Part shown: positions 15,316 to 24,699 of the stretch, piece after piece | How positions within the stretch are numbered: the stretch's first letter is position 1 | Layout: every line of letters begins with the position of its first letter | Source: Prolixibacteraceae bacterium | GTDB taxonomy: Bacteria > Bacteroidota > Bacteroidia > Bacteroidales > Prolixibacteraceae | Direction: 5' to 3' | DNA length: 59,124 bases | NCBI GenBank assembly: GCA_003537645.1 | Contig: DPRM01000062.1 | Location: forward strand, 21,755-80,878 | Program-made: the position numbers and the translations under genes | The notes under the pieces: model-generated | Told to the model about the DNA's origin: nothing | The model's input: only the letters and a program-made list of their open reading frames with translations | Database searches by the model: none

Positions 15316-16767
15316 TTATTTGGAATCAACACCAAAAACATAGTAAGCGACTTCTCCATCCGGATAAATTCCTTCAACTAATATTCCACCTCTTGCGTTT
15401 TTAATAATGCGTAATAAATCGTTAACTTCTGAAATGGGACTCTTGTTCACCTGGGTAATTATAAAGCCCTTTTTAATTCCTGCATTCTTGAATTTACCAT
15501 TCCCCAATTCGGTGATTTTTACTCCATAACGTATGCCCAACTCCTGTTTTTCGCGGTCGTTTACTGCAACAAATTTCGAACCAAATATATTACCGGGAGC
15601 ATCACCTTTCACAATTTCCGTATCTCCGTGCTTGTTACGAAGCGTTACGTTAAATGGTTTCTTTTTATTGTCTCTTTTTACCACCACAGTAATTTTATCG
15701 CCCGGACGATGTTTGCTTATCTGCTCATGAAGTTCGGCTGTTGAATTTACTGCAATACCATCAATACTGATAATAACATCGTTATCCTTTATTCCGGCAA
15801 GCTCTGCAGCCCCACCTTCCTGAACTTTTCCGATAAAAACCCCCTCAATTTTATCAAGTCCGTAATCTTCTGCAACTTTTGCAGTAACGTCTCCAATCTG
15901 AACATTTAACAAAGCACGTTGTACCTCTCCATGTTCTCTTAAGTCGGCAACAACTTTCTCAACAATATTTGAAGGAATCGCAAAAGAATATCCACTATAA
16001 GAACCCGTTTGCGATGCGATAGCGGTATTGATCCCGACCAGGTCTCCCCTTGTATTAACCAATGCACCACCACTGTTACCCGGATTTACGGCTGCATCAG
16101 TCTGGATAAACGATTCGATACGCATTTGGTCAGGATTAATTCCAATATCACGACTTTTGGCGCTGACAATTCCAGCAGTAACAGTAGAAGTAAGATTAAA
16201 CGGATTTCCGACTGCCAACACCCATTCTCCTAATTTAAGGTTGTCAGAATTGCTGAATTTGATTACAGGTAATCCTGATGCATCAATTTTCAGCACAGCC
16301 AAATCGGTTGAAGAATCTGTTCCAATAAGTTTTGCCTTGAACTCTCGTTTGTCATTCAGAACAACCGAAATTTCATCGGCCTGATCAATCACATGATTAT
16401 TTGTAACAATAAATCCGTCGGGAGACAAAATTACGCCAGAGCCTGCCCCCTGCCTAAGTGGCATTTGTTGTGAATGATAACCTTCACCAAAAAAATAATC
16501 AAAAAAATTGTTTGGTCCTGAATACCGACTCCCCTTTTGAGTAACTTTTATGTGCACCACAGAATGAATTGAATTCTCTGCAGCAAAAGTTAAATCAGGT
16601 AATTCACCGGAATAGGACGTTGGCAAACTTGCATATCTCATCGACTGATCCTGCTGAACTGTCACAATTTGCGGATCGTTAAAATAGCGTGTGTACGCCC
16701 ACAGAGCAATAAATCCGCCAACCAATGCTATCAACAATGTAAAAAATCCTTTTTTAAAGTTATTCAT
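15316..16767 (-). CDS. DegP/DegQ (HtrA)-family serine protease with two PDZ domains
   Basis: A periplasmic Do-type protease/chaperone for misfolded envelope proteins. I chose the ATG at 16767, which begins a clean signal anchor (KKGFFTLLIALVGGFIALWA) and gives 483 aa; the ATG at 16839 would add 24 polar residues. The trypsin-like domain carries the catalytic triad His125 (TNNHV), Asp155 (DSSTDLAVLK) and Ser232 (NPGNSGGALV). Two PDZ domains follow (about 285-375 and 400-483), the first with GVFIGKVQEGGAAELAGI. It lies divergent from the sugar dehydrogenase gene. Confidence 0.95.
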   Translation of the reverse strand: MNNFKKGFFTLLIALVGGFIALWAYTRYFNDPQIVTVQQDQSMRYASLPTSYSGELPDLTFAAENSIHSVVHIKVTQKGSRYSGPNNFFDYFFGEGYHSQQMPLRQGAGSGVILSPDGFIVTNNHVIDQADEISVVLNDKREFKAKLIGTDSSTDLAVLKIDASGLPVIKFSNSDNLKLGEWVLAVGNPFNLTSTVTAGIVSAKSRDIGINPDQMRIESFIQTDAAVNPGNSGGALVNTRGDLVGINTAIASQTGSYSGYSFAIPSNIVEKVVADLREHGEVQRALLNVQIGDVTAKVAEDYGLDKIEGVFIGKVQEGGAAELAGIKDNDVIISIDGIAVNSTAELHEQISKHRPGDKITVVVKRDNKKKPFNVTLRNKHGDTEIVKGDAPGNIFGSKFVAVNDREKQELGIRYGVKITELGNGKFKNAGIKKGFIITQVNKSPISEVNDLLRIIKNARGGILVEGIYPDGEVAYYVFGVDSK

Positions 16768-17152
16768 CGCTTGTTTACTTTTTGTTGTTAGAAAATACTG
16801 ACATTTACGATTCAATTTTGAGTTATAACGCACAACCATTAAAAGTGTTATGAAATTTGCATTTCATTCAAATTGTTTAACAGATTTTAACAGCAGCTTA
16901 AACAAATTCAAAAAATCAAAATACAGGCCAGCTGAAAAAAATAAGTAAAAATGAAAAAACAACCGAAAAAATGTCAGTTATTTCTTTACTTCCAGGAATT
17001 CCGCTGTTTTTATGTCAGATTTTTTCTGATTTAACAAATCACTGATTTGCATCCGGATATCATTGCAAACATTTTTTCATTGAATTCAGATGTCAATCAA
17101 CATTTATCTCTGCATGTTTGTTTTATCGGCTAAGTAACTTTAATAACCAACT
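16768..17152. other. 385-base divergent region between the HtrA gene and the sugar dehydrogenase gene
   Basis: The region is A/T-rich. TAACTTTA at 17135-17142 is a near match to the -7 element for the plus-strand gene but has no TTTG at the right distance. A 27-codon frame near 16951 is not convincing. No RNA gene or strong hairpin was seen. Confidence 0.5.
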
Positions 17153-18571
17153 ATGAAATCATTTGTAATACTTAATTTGTCAGTAATTGTGATATCAGGA
17201 TTATTGCTGATAAGTCCAACATTTTCAACTTCCGGAACGGAAGAACAAACAAAAAGTGCATCGGCCCAACCATCCGCAAAAGACAATTTCTTGAAATATT
17301 GCGCCGGTTGCCATGGCCAAAAAATGGAACGCTTTGCCGGAAATACCTGGGAAGCGTTTAAAGCTGGCGGCGACTTAACCGGAGTTATACGAAGCGGCTT
17401 GCCACAATTGGGTATGCCCTCGTTCGAAAAAGCATTTACCCAAAACGACATGAAAGCCATTTCGGATTATATTCTGGAAATGAAAAATAAAAAAGAAGTG
17501 CCGGTAGCTACAAAATTTCCTGCAATAATCAGGTCAAAACATCAGGCATTTAAAATAGATACTGTTGCTAAAGGGCTGGATGTACCGTGGGGTATTGCAT
17601 TTTTGCCTGATGGCGATATGTTGGTAACCGAGCGCAGCGGACAATTGTTCCGTTTTGGTGGAGGAAAGTTAAAAGCGATAATTTCAGGAGTTCCGGAAGT
17701 TATGGCCCAAGGACAAGGCGGATTAATGGACATTATTTTACATCCGAAATACAAACAGAATGGGTGGATATACATTTCCTATTCAAAGAAAGCGCCTGAC
17801 GGAAAAGGCGGAAATACTGCCATTTTCAGAGCAAAATTAAAAAACGACCAGTTAGTTGAACAGCAGGAATTGTTTAATGCGATACCAAACACGAACAGCG
17901 GTGTTCACTTCGGATGCCGTATGGTTTTCGACGATGAAGGATATTTATTCTTTTCTGTCGGTGAACGGGGCAACAAGGAAAATGCACAAGATTTAACCAA
18001 TCATTGTGGTAAAATCCATCGCATTTTCGACGATGGCCGTATTCCGACCGACAATCCATTTGTAAAAACTCAGGGGGCAATGCCTACCATTTATTCATTC
18101 GGGCACCGCAATCCGCAGGGAATTGACATTCATCCTGTTTCGAGAAGAATTTATAATAATGAACATGGCCCACGTGGTGGCGACGAAATCAACCTCGTTG
18201 GCAAAGGCAATAATTACGGCTGGCCGGTTATCACCTTTGGAATTAATTACGATGGAACCATCATTACAAAAGAAACAGCCAAAGCCGGGATGGAGCAACC
18301 TGTGTTTCAGTGGACACCTTCTATTGGCCCAAGCAGCATGAAATTTGTGACTGGCGATCGTTATCCGGGCTGGAAAGGAGATATTCTGAGCGGCTCTCTG
18401 AGTTTTAAATATCTCGAACGCGTTCATCTTGAAAATGGCAAAGTGACAGAGCAGGAAAAACTGCTCGAAAATGCCGGTCGTGTGCGCCATGTTGCAATTA
18501 GTCCTGATGGCTATATTTATGTGGCCACCGAAAGTCCTGGCATTGTTGTCAAGCTGGTTCCTGTGAAATAA
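17153..18571 (+). CDS. Cytochrome c domain fused to a PQQ-dependent sugar dehydrogenase (GDH/Asd-like)
   Basis: An exported 472-aa oxidoreductase. Residues 1-25 form a signal peptide. Residues about 43-110 are a cytochrome c domain with the haem motif Cys50-Ala-Gly-Cys53-His54 and a probable axial Met88 in QLGMPSF. Residues about 125-470 are a six-bladed propeller of the soluble glucose/sorbosone dehydrogenase family, with GLDVPWGIAFLPDGDMLVTER, FGHRNPQGID and EHGPRGGDEIN as hallmarks of the PQQ/calcium site. It would oxidise aldoses in the periplasm and hand electrons to its own haem. No PQQ synthesis genes are in the window, so the cofactor must come from elsewhere in the genome or the environment. 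Confidence 0.92.
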   Translation: MKSFVILNLSVIVISGLLLISPTFSTSGTEEQTKSASAQPSAKDNFLKYCAGCHGQKMERFAGNTWEAFKAGGDLTGVIRSGLPQLGMPSFEKAFTQNDMKAISDYILEMKNKKEVPVATKFPAIIRSKHQAFKIDTVAKGLDVPWGIAFLPDGDMLVTERSGQLFRFGGGKLKAIISGVPEVMAQGQGGLMDIILHPKYKQNGWIYISYSKKAPDGKGGNTAIFRAKLKNDQLVEQQELFNAIPNTNSGVHFGCRMVFDDEGYLFFSVGERGNKENAQDLTNHCGKIHRIFDDGRIPTDNPFVKTQGAMPTIYSFGHRNPQGIDIHPVSRRIYNNEHGPRGGDEINLVGKGNNYGWPVITFGINYDGTIITKETAKAGMEQPVFQWTPSIGPSSMKFVTGDRYPGWKGDILSGSLSFKYLERVHLENGKVTEQEKLLENAGRVRHVAISPDGYIYVATESPGIVVKLVPVK

Positions 18572-18649
18572 CGAATCGAAAACTATTGTCAAACAGTCAA
18601 TTTCGTGAAACTAAATTTTGTTTTTTCGGTAAATGCTCAAAACTTAAAG

Positions 18650-18657
18650 AAAGGAGA
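18650..18657 (+). promoter_or_regulatory. Strong Shine-Dalgarno site before dodecin
   Basis: AAAGGAGA ends 5 bases before the ATG at 18663. Strong anti-16S matches are unusual in this phylum and I see few others in the window. It also selects this start over the overlapping frame beginning at 18586. Confidence 0.75.
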
Positions 18658-18662
18658 CCATT

Positions 18663-18878
18663 ATGCCTGAAAGCGTTTATAAAATTATCGAACTGGTTGG
18701 TTCGAGCAGCGAATCGTGGGAAAAAGCTGCTGCAAATGCTATTACTAAAGCTTCCGAATCTTTGCGAGAATTGCGCATTGCTGAAGTTAGTGCAATGGAC
18801 CTGACCATCAAAGACGGCAAGATTGAAAGTTACCGAACAAAGCTAAAAGTGTCGTTTAAGTTTGAAGGTCACCACTAA
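18663..18878 (+). CDS. Dodecin family protein
   Basis: The protein has 71 aa, the normal dodecin size. Dodecins form hollow dodecamers that store flavins (or CoA) and protect them from light. The sequence shows the family pattern: VYKIIELVGSSSESWEKAA at the start, a helix ITKASESLRELR, then the beta strands AEVSAMDLTIKDGKI and YRTKLKVSFKFEG. It is a short monocistronic gene with a strong ribosome-binding site and a strong terminator, which suggests high expression. Confidence 0.93.
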   Translation: MPESVYKIIELVGSSSESWEKAAANAITKASESLRELRIAEVSAMDLTIKDGKIESYRTKLKVSFKFEGHH

Positions 18879-18907
18879 GAACAAATCAACTTTGATTAGA
18901 AATTATC

Positions 18908-18947
18908 AAACAGGACGAGTCCGGTTTTTGGGCTCGTCCTGTTTGTT
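18908..18947 (+). terminator. Terminator of dodecin
   Basis: A 12-bp perfect stem (18908-18919 with 18933-18944, arm AAACAGGACGAG) is followed by G and T residues. Confidence 0.85.
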
Positions 18948-19065
18948 ATAACGCATTGAATTACATGCAAAATCACAATTGCAATATTCTAATTATATCA
19001 ATCATTTTTTTATAACTTACGCAAAAATTAGACACAAAAAAGTAAACTGAACTATTCTGAAAATT

Positions 19066-22000
19066 ATGAGGCAGGGAAAGCATCGGTTGCTATTATTTTA
19101 TTTTTTATTTCTTATTTCCGCCAATTCAACTGGCCAGTCCGCCAAAATAGAATTCGACCAATATACTACCAACAATGGCCTGTCTAATGGCTACGTTAAT
19201 GCGATTTTACATGATAGCAAAGGATTTATCTGGATTGGAACTGCCAATGGCTTAAACCGTTTTGACGGGATCACTTTCAAAACATATTATTCAAACATTA
19301 AGGATGCCACCTCCATTTCAGGTAGCGAAACAACTGCTTTGTCTGAAGATTCGCTGTCCAATATCTGGGTAATGACAAGCAATGGCTTGTGTGTTTATGA
19401 TAGAAAAACGGATCGCTTTTCAAGAAAAACAATGCGGGTAAACGGAGTAATTGTAAATAATTCCTTCCTCTATTCCTGCATTATTGACAGCAAAGGATTT
19501 TTATGGGTTTCTTCTCCAAGCAACGGGATATTTCGAGTTAAAATTTATAACAATCCACTTATTTCGGATACCATTATTGATGCGGAACTTTATGTACTTG
19601 AGGAGAATGATGTGTATCACGCGTTAAAAAACAATGTATATACATTCGTTGAGGATAAGAATAATAAAATTTGGGTAGCCAGTCAAAGCAACAAACTTTT
19701 CTATTTTGATAATCAACAAGATAAATTTATTTCAAAAAAAATCGACCATCCTGAAGCTGATAATTTCAGCAACAAACGTAAAAATATACTGAAAGACAGA
19801 GATGGTATTTTTTTTATTAGCATTGAAGATAACGGGTTAATGGTATGGGACCGTGAAAAGGATGATTTCAGGTTATACAAACCAAACGGTTCCAATACAG
19901 GTCCCAAAGGCAGAGTTTTATCTGCTCTTGCTGAAGATAAGGATGGATTAATCTGGATTGGTGACAGAAAATCAGAAGGTATAAGCATATTTGATAAAAA
20001 GACTGGAAAATTCAGCTATTGCCAATCAGACGAGTTCGACCCATATTCGCTAAATACAAATAAAATAAACTGCATTTATCAGGATAAATCCGGATCGATG
20101 TGGGTTGGCGCTATCATTGGGATCAATAAATATAGCCCCGGGAAGTTGAAATTTAGACGGTATATCAGCACCCCAAATGTTCCGGGGAAACTTAGTGTTA
20201 ATAATACCCTCTGCTTTGCTGAAAGTAAAACTGGTGAAATCTGGATAGGAACAGACGGAGGAGGTTTAACTAAACTTGACCGGGGAAAGGGTGAATTTGT
20301 AAATTATAAAGACAATCCTTCCGATCCCCATTCATTAAGCAGCAACGCCGTCATTTCAATTTGCGAAGACCATGAAGGCACCTTGTGGATGGGTACCTAC
20401 CATGGCGGATTGGCCAGAATGAAAAATGGCAAATTTGATGCTTTTTATCCTGATCCGGCAAACCCACTTTCGGTATCTGACAGAAATGTTTGGTATGTTT
20501 TTGAAGATAGTAAAAAAAACCTGTGGGTTGGCACTCTAAACAGCGGCCTTGATTTGTTTGACCGAAGAACAGGACGCTTTTATCATTATACCTTAACAGA
20601 AGGTGATTCAACCAGTTTATGCAATAATTCAATCAGGCAACTATACGAAGACAGCAACCAAAACCTTTATATCACAGGTAATCAAGGCGTAAGTATTATT
20701 GATTTGAAAGCATACGATTTTTCAGGATCACGACCTGATATTAAATTCCGGAATTTGGCACATCATGAAAGCAGGAATAGTCTCAGCAGTAATGATGTTT
20801 ATTGTGTAAAAGAAGACAACGAAGGCAATTTGTGGTTTGGGTTGCTGGGTTCAGGCATTGATAAACTTGACCCCAAAACCGGAAAGTTTACCAATTTTTC
20901 AACGAAAGATGGATTTCCCGGCAATTCAGTAACTTCTATCCTGGTTGACGACCAAAACTATTTATGGCTGGCAACTGACAAGGGGCTTGTAAAGTTTAAT
21001 CCTGAAACAAAAGAAGTTGTTGTTTTTGACCAAAAAGATGGTTTGCAAAACACGAGTTTAAAAAGTTGGGCGATAAAAACCAAAGATGGTGAAATGTTTT
21101 TTGGAGGGCCCGATGGTTTTAATTCGTTTTATCCCGAGCGTGTTATAAATAATCAAAATCATAGCAAACCTCCTGTTGTTATTACCGGATTGAAGATATT
21201 TAACGAACCCGTTGAAATAAATGAAAAATTTAATGATAGGGTTATTTTGGTTAATGACATTAGCGAAACCAATGAATTGGTGCTAAGCTACAGGGATAAT
21301 TACTTTTCATTCGAATTTATTGCCCTCGATTTTACTGCCCCCGAAAAGAACAACTATGCTTATATGATGGAAGGCTTTGATGATGAATGGGTACCGTGCG
21401 GAACCAAGCGAGAAGCCAATTATACCAACCTCGATCCGGGCAAATACACCTTCAGGGTAAAAGCCTCCAACAACGATGGCATTTGGAACGAAGAAGGAAC
21501 TTCAATAAAAATAATTATCCGCCCGCCCTGGTGGAGAACATGGTGGTTCAGAACAGCTGCCATACTAACATTAATTATCCTTTTGAGTTCCTTTTTTTAT
21601 TCGAGAATCCGACATTTTCAGAATCAGAAAATTCTGCTCGAAAAATTAGTAGCCCAAAAAACTTCAGACTTACTGAAGATGAACGCAATATTGACAAATC
21701 AGGCTGAAAAACTGAATAAAAACAATTTGTTGCTTGAAGAACGACAGGAACAGATAGAAAAACAAAGCGAAGAATTACTGGCACAAAAAAAATCGTTGCA
21801 AAAAATGAATGTTGAATTACACGACCTTAATGCCACGAAAGACAAATTCTTTTCAATCATTGCACACGACATTAAAAATCCGTTTAACGCAGTTCTTGGG
21901 TTCACCGATTTGCTCGAAGAAAACTTTAAAACATGGGACGATGGGAAAAAACTTGAAGTAGTTAATTTAATAAATAACTCGGCAAAAAACCTATACGAAC

Positions 22001-22521
22001 TCCTGAACAACCTTTTGCAATGGTCGCGGTCGCAAAGTGGAGTTATTGATTTTAAGCCTCAGAAAATTGTACTGAAGGATACTTTCAGCAATGTAACCGG
22101 TTTATTCAGGGAAACGGCAGGTTCAAAAAACATTGAGCTGACATCTACACTTCCTGAAACAGAATTAGCGATTTATGCTGACAGAAATATGCTCGATGCC
22201 ATTATGCGTAACCTGATAAGCAACGCAATTAAATTCACCAACCCTGGAGGAAAGGTTCATATATCTGCCGAAGCAAATAAAGAATTCGCAATGATTAAAG
22301 TGGCCGACAATGGTGTCGGACTTAGCACTGAAATTCAGGAGCAATTGTTCAGGATTGACAAGCACACAAGCACCTATGGCACGCTAAATGAATCAGGTAC
22401 CGGATTAGGGCTGATTCTTGTCCAGGAATTTGTTGCAAAACATGGCGGTAAGATTGGTGTAGAAAGTATCAAAGGAAAAGGCAGTACCTTTCATTTCACA
22501 CTCCCACTGGTGAACTCCTAA
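19066..22521 (+). CDS. Periplasmic-propeller sensor histidine kinase (HTCS-like, without receiver or AraC domain)
   Basis: An 1151-aa membrane sensor kinase. After a signal peptide (1-24) comes a two-bladed set of Reg_prop repeats (about 30-700), each with a D-S/N-x-G-x-x-W-I/V-G-T pattern such as DSKGFIWIGTANGLNRF and EDHEGTLWMGT. A Y_Y_Y domain follows (about 750-820), then a transmembrane helix (about 828-848), a coiled coil, HisKA with phospho-acceptor His934 (SIIAHDIKNP), and HATPase with the N box NLISNAIKFTN, DNGVGLS and GTGLGL. Classical hybrid two-component systems of this phylum continue with receiver and AraC domains; this one stops cleanly after the ATPase. It must therefore use a separate response regulator, and none is in the window. 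Confidence 0.94.
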   Translation: MRQGKHRLLLFYFLFLISANSTGQSAKIEFDQYTTNNGLSNGYVNAILHDSKGFIWIGTANGLNRFDGITFKTYYSNIKDATSISGSETTALSEDSLSNIWVMTSNGLCVYDRKTDRFSRKTMRVNGVIVNNSFLYSCIIDSKGFLWVSSPSNGIFRVKIYNNPLISDTIIDAELYVLEENDVYHALKNNVYTFVEDKNNKIWVASQSNKLFYFDNQQDKFISKKIDHPEADNFSNKRKNILKDRDGIFFISIEDNGLMVWDREKDDFRLYKPNGSNTGPKGRVLSALAEDKDGLIWIGDRKSEGISIFDKKTGKFSYCQSDEFDPYSLNTNKINCIYQDKSGSMWVGAIIGINKYSPGKLKFRRYISTPNVPGKLSVNNTLCFAESKTGEIWIGTDGGGLTKLDRGKGEFVNYKDNPSDPHSLSSNAVISICEDHEGTLWMGTYHGGLARMKNGKFDAFYPDPANPLSVSDRNVWYVFEDSKKNLWVGTLNSGLDLFDRRTGRFYHYTLTEGDSTSLCNNSIRQLYEDSNQNLYITGNQGVSIIDLKAYDFSGSRPDIKFRNLAHHESRNSLSSNDVYCVKEDNEGNLWFGLLGSGIDKLDPKTGKFTNFSTKDGFPGNSVTSILVDDQNYLWLATDKGLVKFNPETKEVVVFDQKDGLQNTSLKSWAIKTKDGEMFFGGPDGFNSFYPERVINNQNHSKPPVVITGLKIFNEPVEINEKFNDRVILVNDISETNELVLSYRDNYFSFEFIALDFTAPEKNNYAYMMEGFDDEWVPCGTKREANYTNLDPGKYTFRVKASNNDGIWNEEGTSIKIIIRPPWWRTWWFRTAAILTLIILLSSFFYSRIRHFQNQKILLEKLVAQKTSDLLKMNAILTNQAEKLNKNNLLLEERQEQIEKQSEELLAQKKSLQKMNVELHDLNATKDKFFSIIAHDIKNPFNAVLGFTDLLEENFKTWDDGKKLEVVNLINNSAKNLYELLNNLLQWSRSQSGVIDFKPQKIVLKDTFSNVTGLFRETAGSKNIELTSTLPETELAIYADRNMLDAIMRNLISNAIKFTNPGGKVHISAEANKEFAMIKVADNGVGLSTEIQEQLFRIDKHTSTYGTLNESGTGLGLILVQEFVAKHGGKIGVESIKGKGSTFHFTLPLVNS

Positions 22522-22609
22522 TAATAAACGAACACAACTGACTCGGGTAAAAATGCCAATTGGTATAAAAATGAATGATCATTAAAATAAAATGAAGTTC
22601 AAATCGATT

Positions 22610-23407
22610 CTACCAGCTACCACCAGCACCGCCGCCTCCAAAGCTTCCACCACCGAAGCCTCCAAATCCGCCGCCACCGCCGCCAAGACCGCCGCTTCCA
22701 CCCGAGAAGCCTCCGAAAGATCCCCGGCCACTACCGCTGTTCAGTAATCCCATCGCGAGCCAGAACGGGAGGCTGCTTCCTCCGTTGTAATGACGGCCAC
22801 GCCCTCCTTTGAAGATTGAAACCAGAATGATAATGATCATGATGACGATAAAAAATGCACCGCCTTCCGATTTCTTTCCTTCAGCTTTTTGCTCATAATC
22901 CTGTGCTGTAAATTCTTGCGCTGCCAAACCCATTAAGACTTTTGTTCCGGAATACAGGCCTCCGAATATATCATTTTGCTTAAACCGGGGGATCATTTCA
23001 TTGTTTACCACCGTGCGGTTGGCAATCGCATCTGGAATTATTCCTTCAAGACCATAACCGATGGCAACAAATACTTCACCGCGTTCGTTTCCGGTCTTCG
23101 GTTTAAAAACAATAACAATCCCGTTATTCTTATCTTTCCGGCCAACGCCCCATTTTTCTCCCAATCGAAATGTAAAATCAGATTTTTCGTATCCATTCAG
23201 GCTCGGAACGGTTACTATGGTAATTTGCGTTGAAGTTGACCGATCGAATTGCACCAGTTCCGACTCCAATTGCTGCTCTTCCTGGTCAGTAAGCACATCA
23301 GCCAAATCATTAACCAGTCTCGGTGGATTGGGACGTTCAGGAATATCCTGTGCGAAAACCGAAAAAATAAAAACAGAAAGAAATATCGTCAGTAATAATT
23401 GCTTCAT
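22610..23407 (-). CDS. Exported TPM-domain protein with glycine-rich tail (YgcG-like)
   Basis: A 265-aa protein with a signal peptide (1-19), a TPM/TLP18.3 domain (about 28-155, with VNDLADVLTDQEEQQLE at its start), a membrane helix (about 183-197) and a long Gly/Ser/Phe tail (about 225-265). This is the arrangement of YgcG proteins. The TPM domain is linked to membrane-protein or photosystem repair in plants, and its bacterial role is unclear. It is the last gene of the lemA-TPM-TPM cluster, starting 2 bases after the preceding stop. Confidence 0.9.
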   Translation of the reverse strand: MKQLLLTIFLSVFIFSVFAQDIPERPNPPRLVNDLADVLTDQEEQQLESELVQFDRSTSTQITIVTVPSLNGYEKSDFTFRLGEKWGVGRKDKNNGIVIVFKPKTGNERGEVFVAIGYGLEGIIPDAIANRTVVNNEMIPRFKQNDIFGGLYSGTKVLMGLAAQEFTAQDYEQKAEGKKSEGGAFFIVIMIIIILVSIFKGGRGRHYNGGSSLPFWLAMGLLNSGSGRGSFGGFSGGSGGLGGGGGGFGGFGGGSFGGGGAGGSW

Positions 23408-23409
23408 GA

Positions 23410-23853
23410 TTATAGGTTTTTATCGAAGGAAATCTCATCCGACAGTTCATTAACATCTTCACTTTGAAAAGGGAAATGTGCTTTTAATTGCTCCCCGGCC
23501 ATCAGAATCCCTTTCGAAAGTCCATCGGCAAATTTTCCTTCTTTAAAGTAGCCAAGCATGGTTTCCTTTATCTGATCCCAGAAATCTGCAGGAACCAGTT
23601 GATTAATGCCGGCGTCGCCCAGAATCGCGAATTTGCGGTCGTGAACTGCCAGGTAAAACAATACACCATTGCGCTGAGCGGTTTTGTGCATTTCAAGTTT
23701 TCCGAACACATAAGCTGCGCGGTCGAGCACATTAATTTTGCAATGGCCTTCAGCATGTAACTTTATTTCTCCTGAAGTATTTAATTCGGCTTCAGCAATG
23801 GCATCGGTAATTTGCTTTTTTTCCTCTTTACTGAAAAAATTTTCGACTGACAT
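23410..23853 (-). CDS. TPM-domain protein, cytoplasmic form
   Basis: A 147-aa TPM domain protein without a signal peptide. It starts MSVENFFSKEEKKQITDAI and carries the family core EAELNTSGEIKLHAEG and VLFYLAVHDRKFAILGDAGIN. It pairs with the exported TPM protein downstream and LemA upstream, a common conserved trio in Bacteroidota. A hairpin between lemA and this gene (23876-23931) may lower its expression relative to lemA. Confidence 0.9.
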   Translation of the reverse strand: MSVENFFSKEEKKQITDAIAEAELNTSGEIKLHAEGHCKINVLDRAAYVFGKLEMHKTAQRNGVLFYLAVHDRKFAILGDAGINQLVPADFWDQIKETMLGYFKEGKFADGLSKGILMAGEQLKAHFPFQSEDVNELSDEISFDKNL

Positions 23854-23875
23854 GGTTATGCGGATTTTTGTTTAT

Positions 23876-23931
23876 AAAAAAATGACATTGGCTTCTGATG
23901 GCTGGCCAGAAGCTAACCACCAGAAGCCAAT
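23876..23931 (-). terminator. Intercistronic hairpin between lemA and the TPM gene
   Basis: In the minus direction an 11-bp stem (23931-23921 with 23897-23887, arm ATTGGCTTCTG) encloses further copies of the word GCTTCTG. It is followed 4 bases later by seven T residues. It could be a partial terminator or a stabilising 3' end for lemA mRNA. It starts 4 bases past the lemA stop. Confidence 0.6.
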
Positions 23932-23935
23932 AGTC

Positions 23936-24526
23936 TTAAAACTGCACTTGTGGGGCTTTCTCTGCGCCTGCTTCAGCTTCGAAATAGGCCTTCTTTTCGA
24001 ATCCGAACATTCCTGCAAAAATGTTTTTTGGGAATTTGCGAATCAAAGTATTGTATCCCTGTGCACTTTCATTGAATTTCATACGTTCAACGGTAATGCG
24101 GTTTTCAGTGCCTTCCAATTGAGCCTGCAAATCCAAAAATCCCTGATTTGCTTTCAGATCAGGATATTTTTCCATCACTACCATCAAACGACCCAAAGCA
24201 GAAGATAAGCCTGTTTGTGCTTCCTGAAATTTCTGAATCGATTGTGCATCCAGTTTATTCGGATCAACGGTAACCTGGGTGGCTTTGGCACGGGCTTCAA
24301 TGACCTGTGTAAGTGTTTCTTTTTCGAAATCGGCATAGCCTTTTACAGTATTTACCAAATTGGGGATCAGGTCGGTACGACGCTGATAAACGTTTTCAAC
24401 CTGCGACCACTGTGCTGTCACTCCTTCTTCCATACTCACCATACTGTTGTATGAATTTTTTACCGACGAATATGCCAGTAAAAGCAATACGGCAATAACT
24501 GCCAGAACAATCCACGTCTTTTTCAT
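23936..24526 (-). CDS. lemA: LemA family membrane protein
   Basis: A 196-aa protein with an N-terminal membrane anchor (about 4-22) and the helical LemA core, recognisable from QVENVYQRRTDLIPNLVNTVKGYADFE split across residues 42-68, and the PNKLDAQS linker. LemA forms a long four-helix bundle outside the membrane; its function is unsettled. It is the first gene of the lemA-TPM-TPM unit with a -7 element at 24582-24589. Confidence 0.94.
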   Translation of the reverse strand: MKKTWIVLAVIAVLLLLAYSSVKNSYNSMVSMEEGVTAQWSQVENVYQRRTDLIPNLVNTVKGYADFEKETLTQVIEARAKATQVTVDPNKLDAQSIQKFQEAQTGLSSALGRLMVVMEKYPDLKANQGFLDLQAQLEGTENRITVERMKFNESAQGYNTLIRKFPKNIFAGMFGFEKKAYFEAEAGAEKAPQVQF

Positions 24527-24581
24527 TTTTATTTACTTTTTAATTTATAATCTTACAATACAATTTCCGAACAATCAATGA

Positions 24582-24589
24582 CAAATATA
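24582..24589 (-). promoter_or_regulatory. -7 promoter element of lemA
   Basis: The minus strand reads TATATTTG, a full TAnnTTTG match, 56 bases before the lemA ATG. I see no TTTG at the ideal -33 spacing. Confidence 0.55.
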
Positions 24590-24699
24590 AGTTCGACAAA
24601 TGTTGCAAAACTGCTGCCATCTCACATTGAATTATCGGGGAATGTAGCAATTTTGCCGTTGTACCCACTACTTCAAAAGGCGAACCACATTTACAAATT

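Noticed and set aside
16951..17034. A 27-codon frame starting MKKQPKK between the HtrA and sugar dehydrogenase genes
   Set aside because: It has Phe/Lys-rich content expected from A/T-rich DNA, no ribosome-binding site and no terminator.
22620..22735. A low-complexity GGx repeat that could be taken for a repeat array
   Set aside because: It is the glycine-rich coding tail of the TPM protein, typical of that family.
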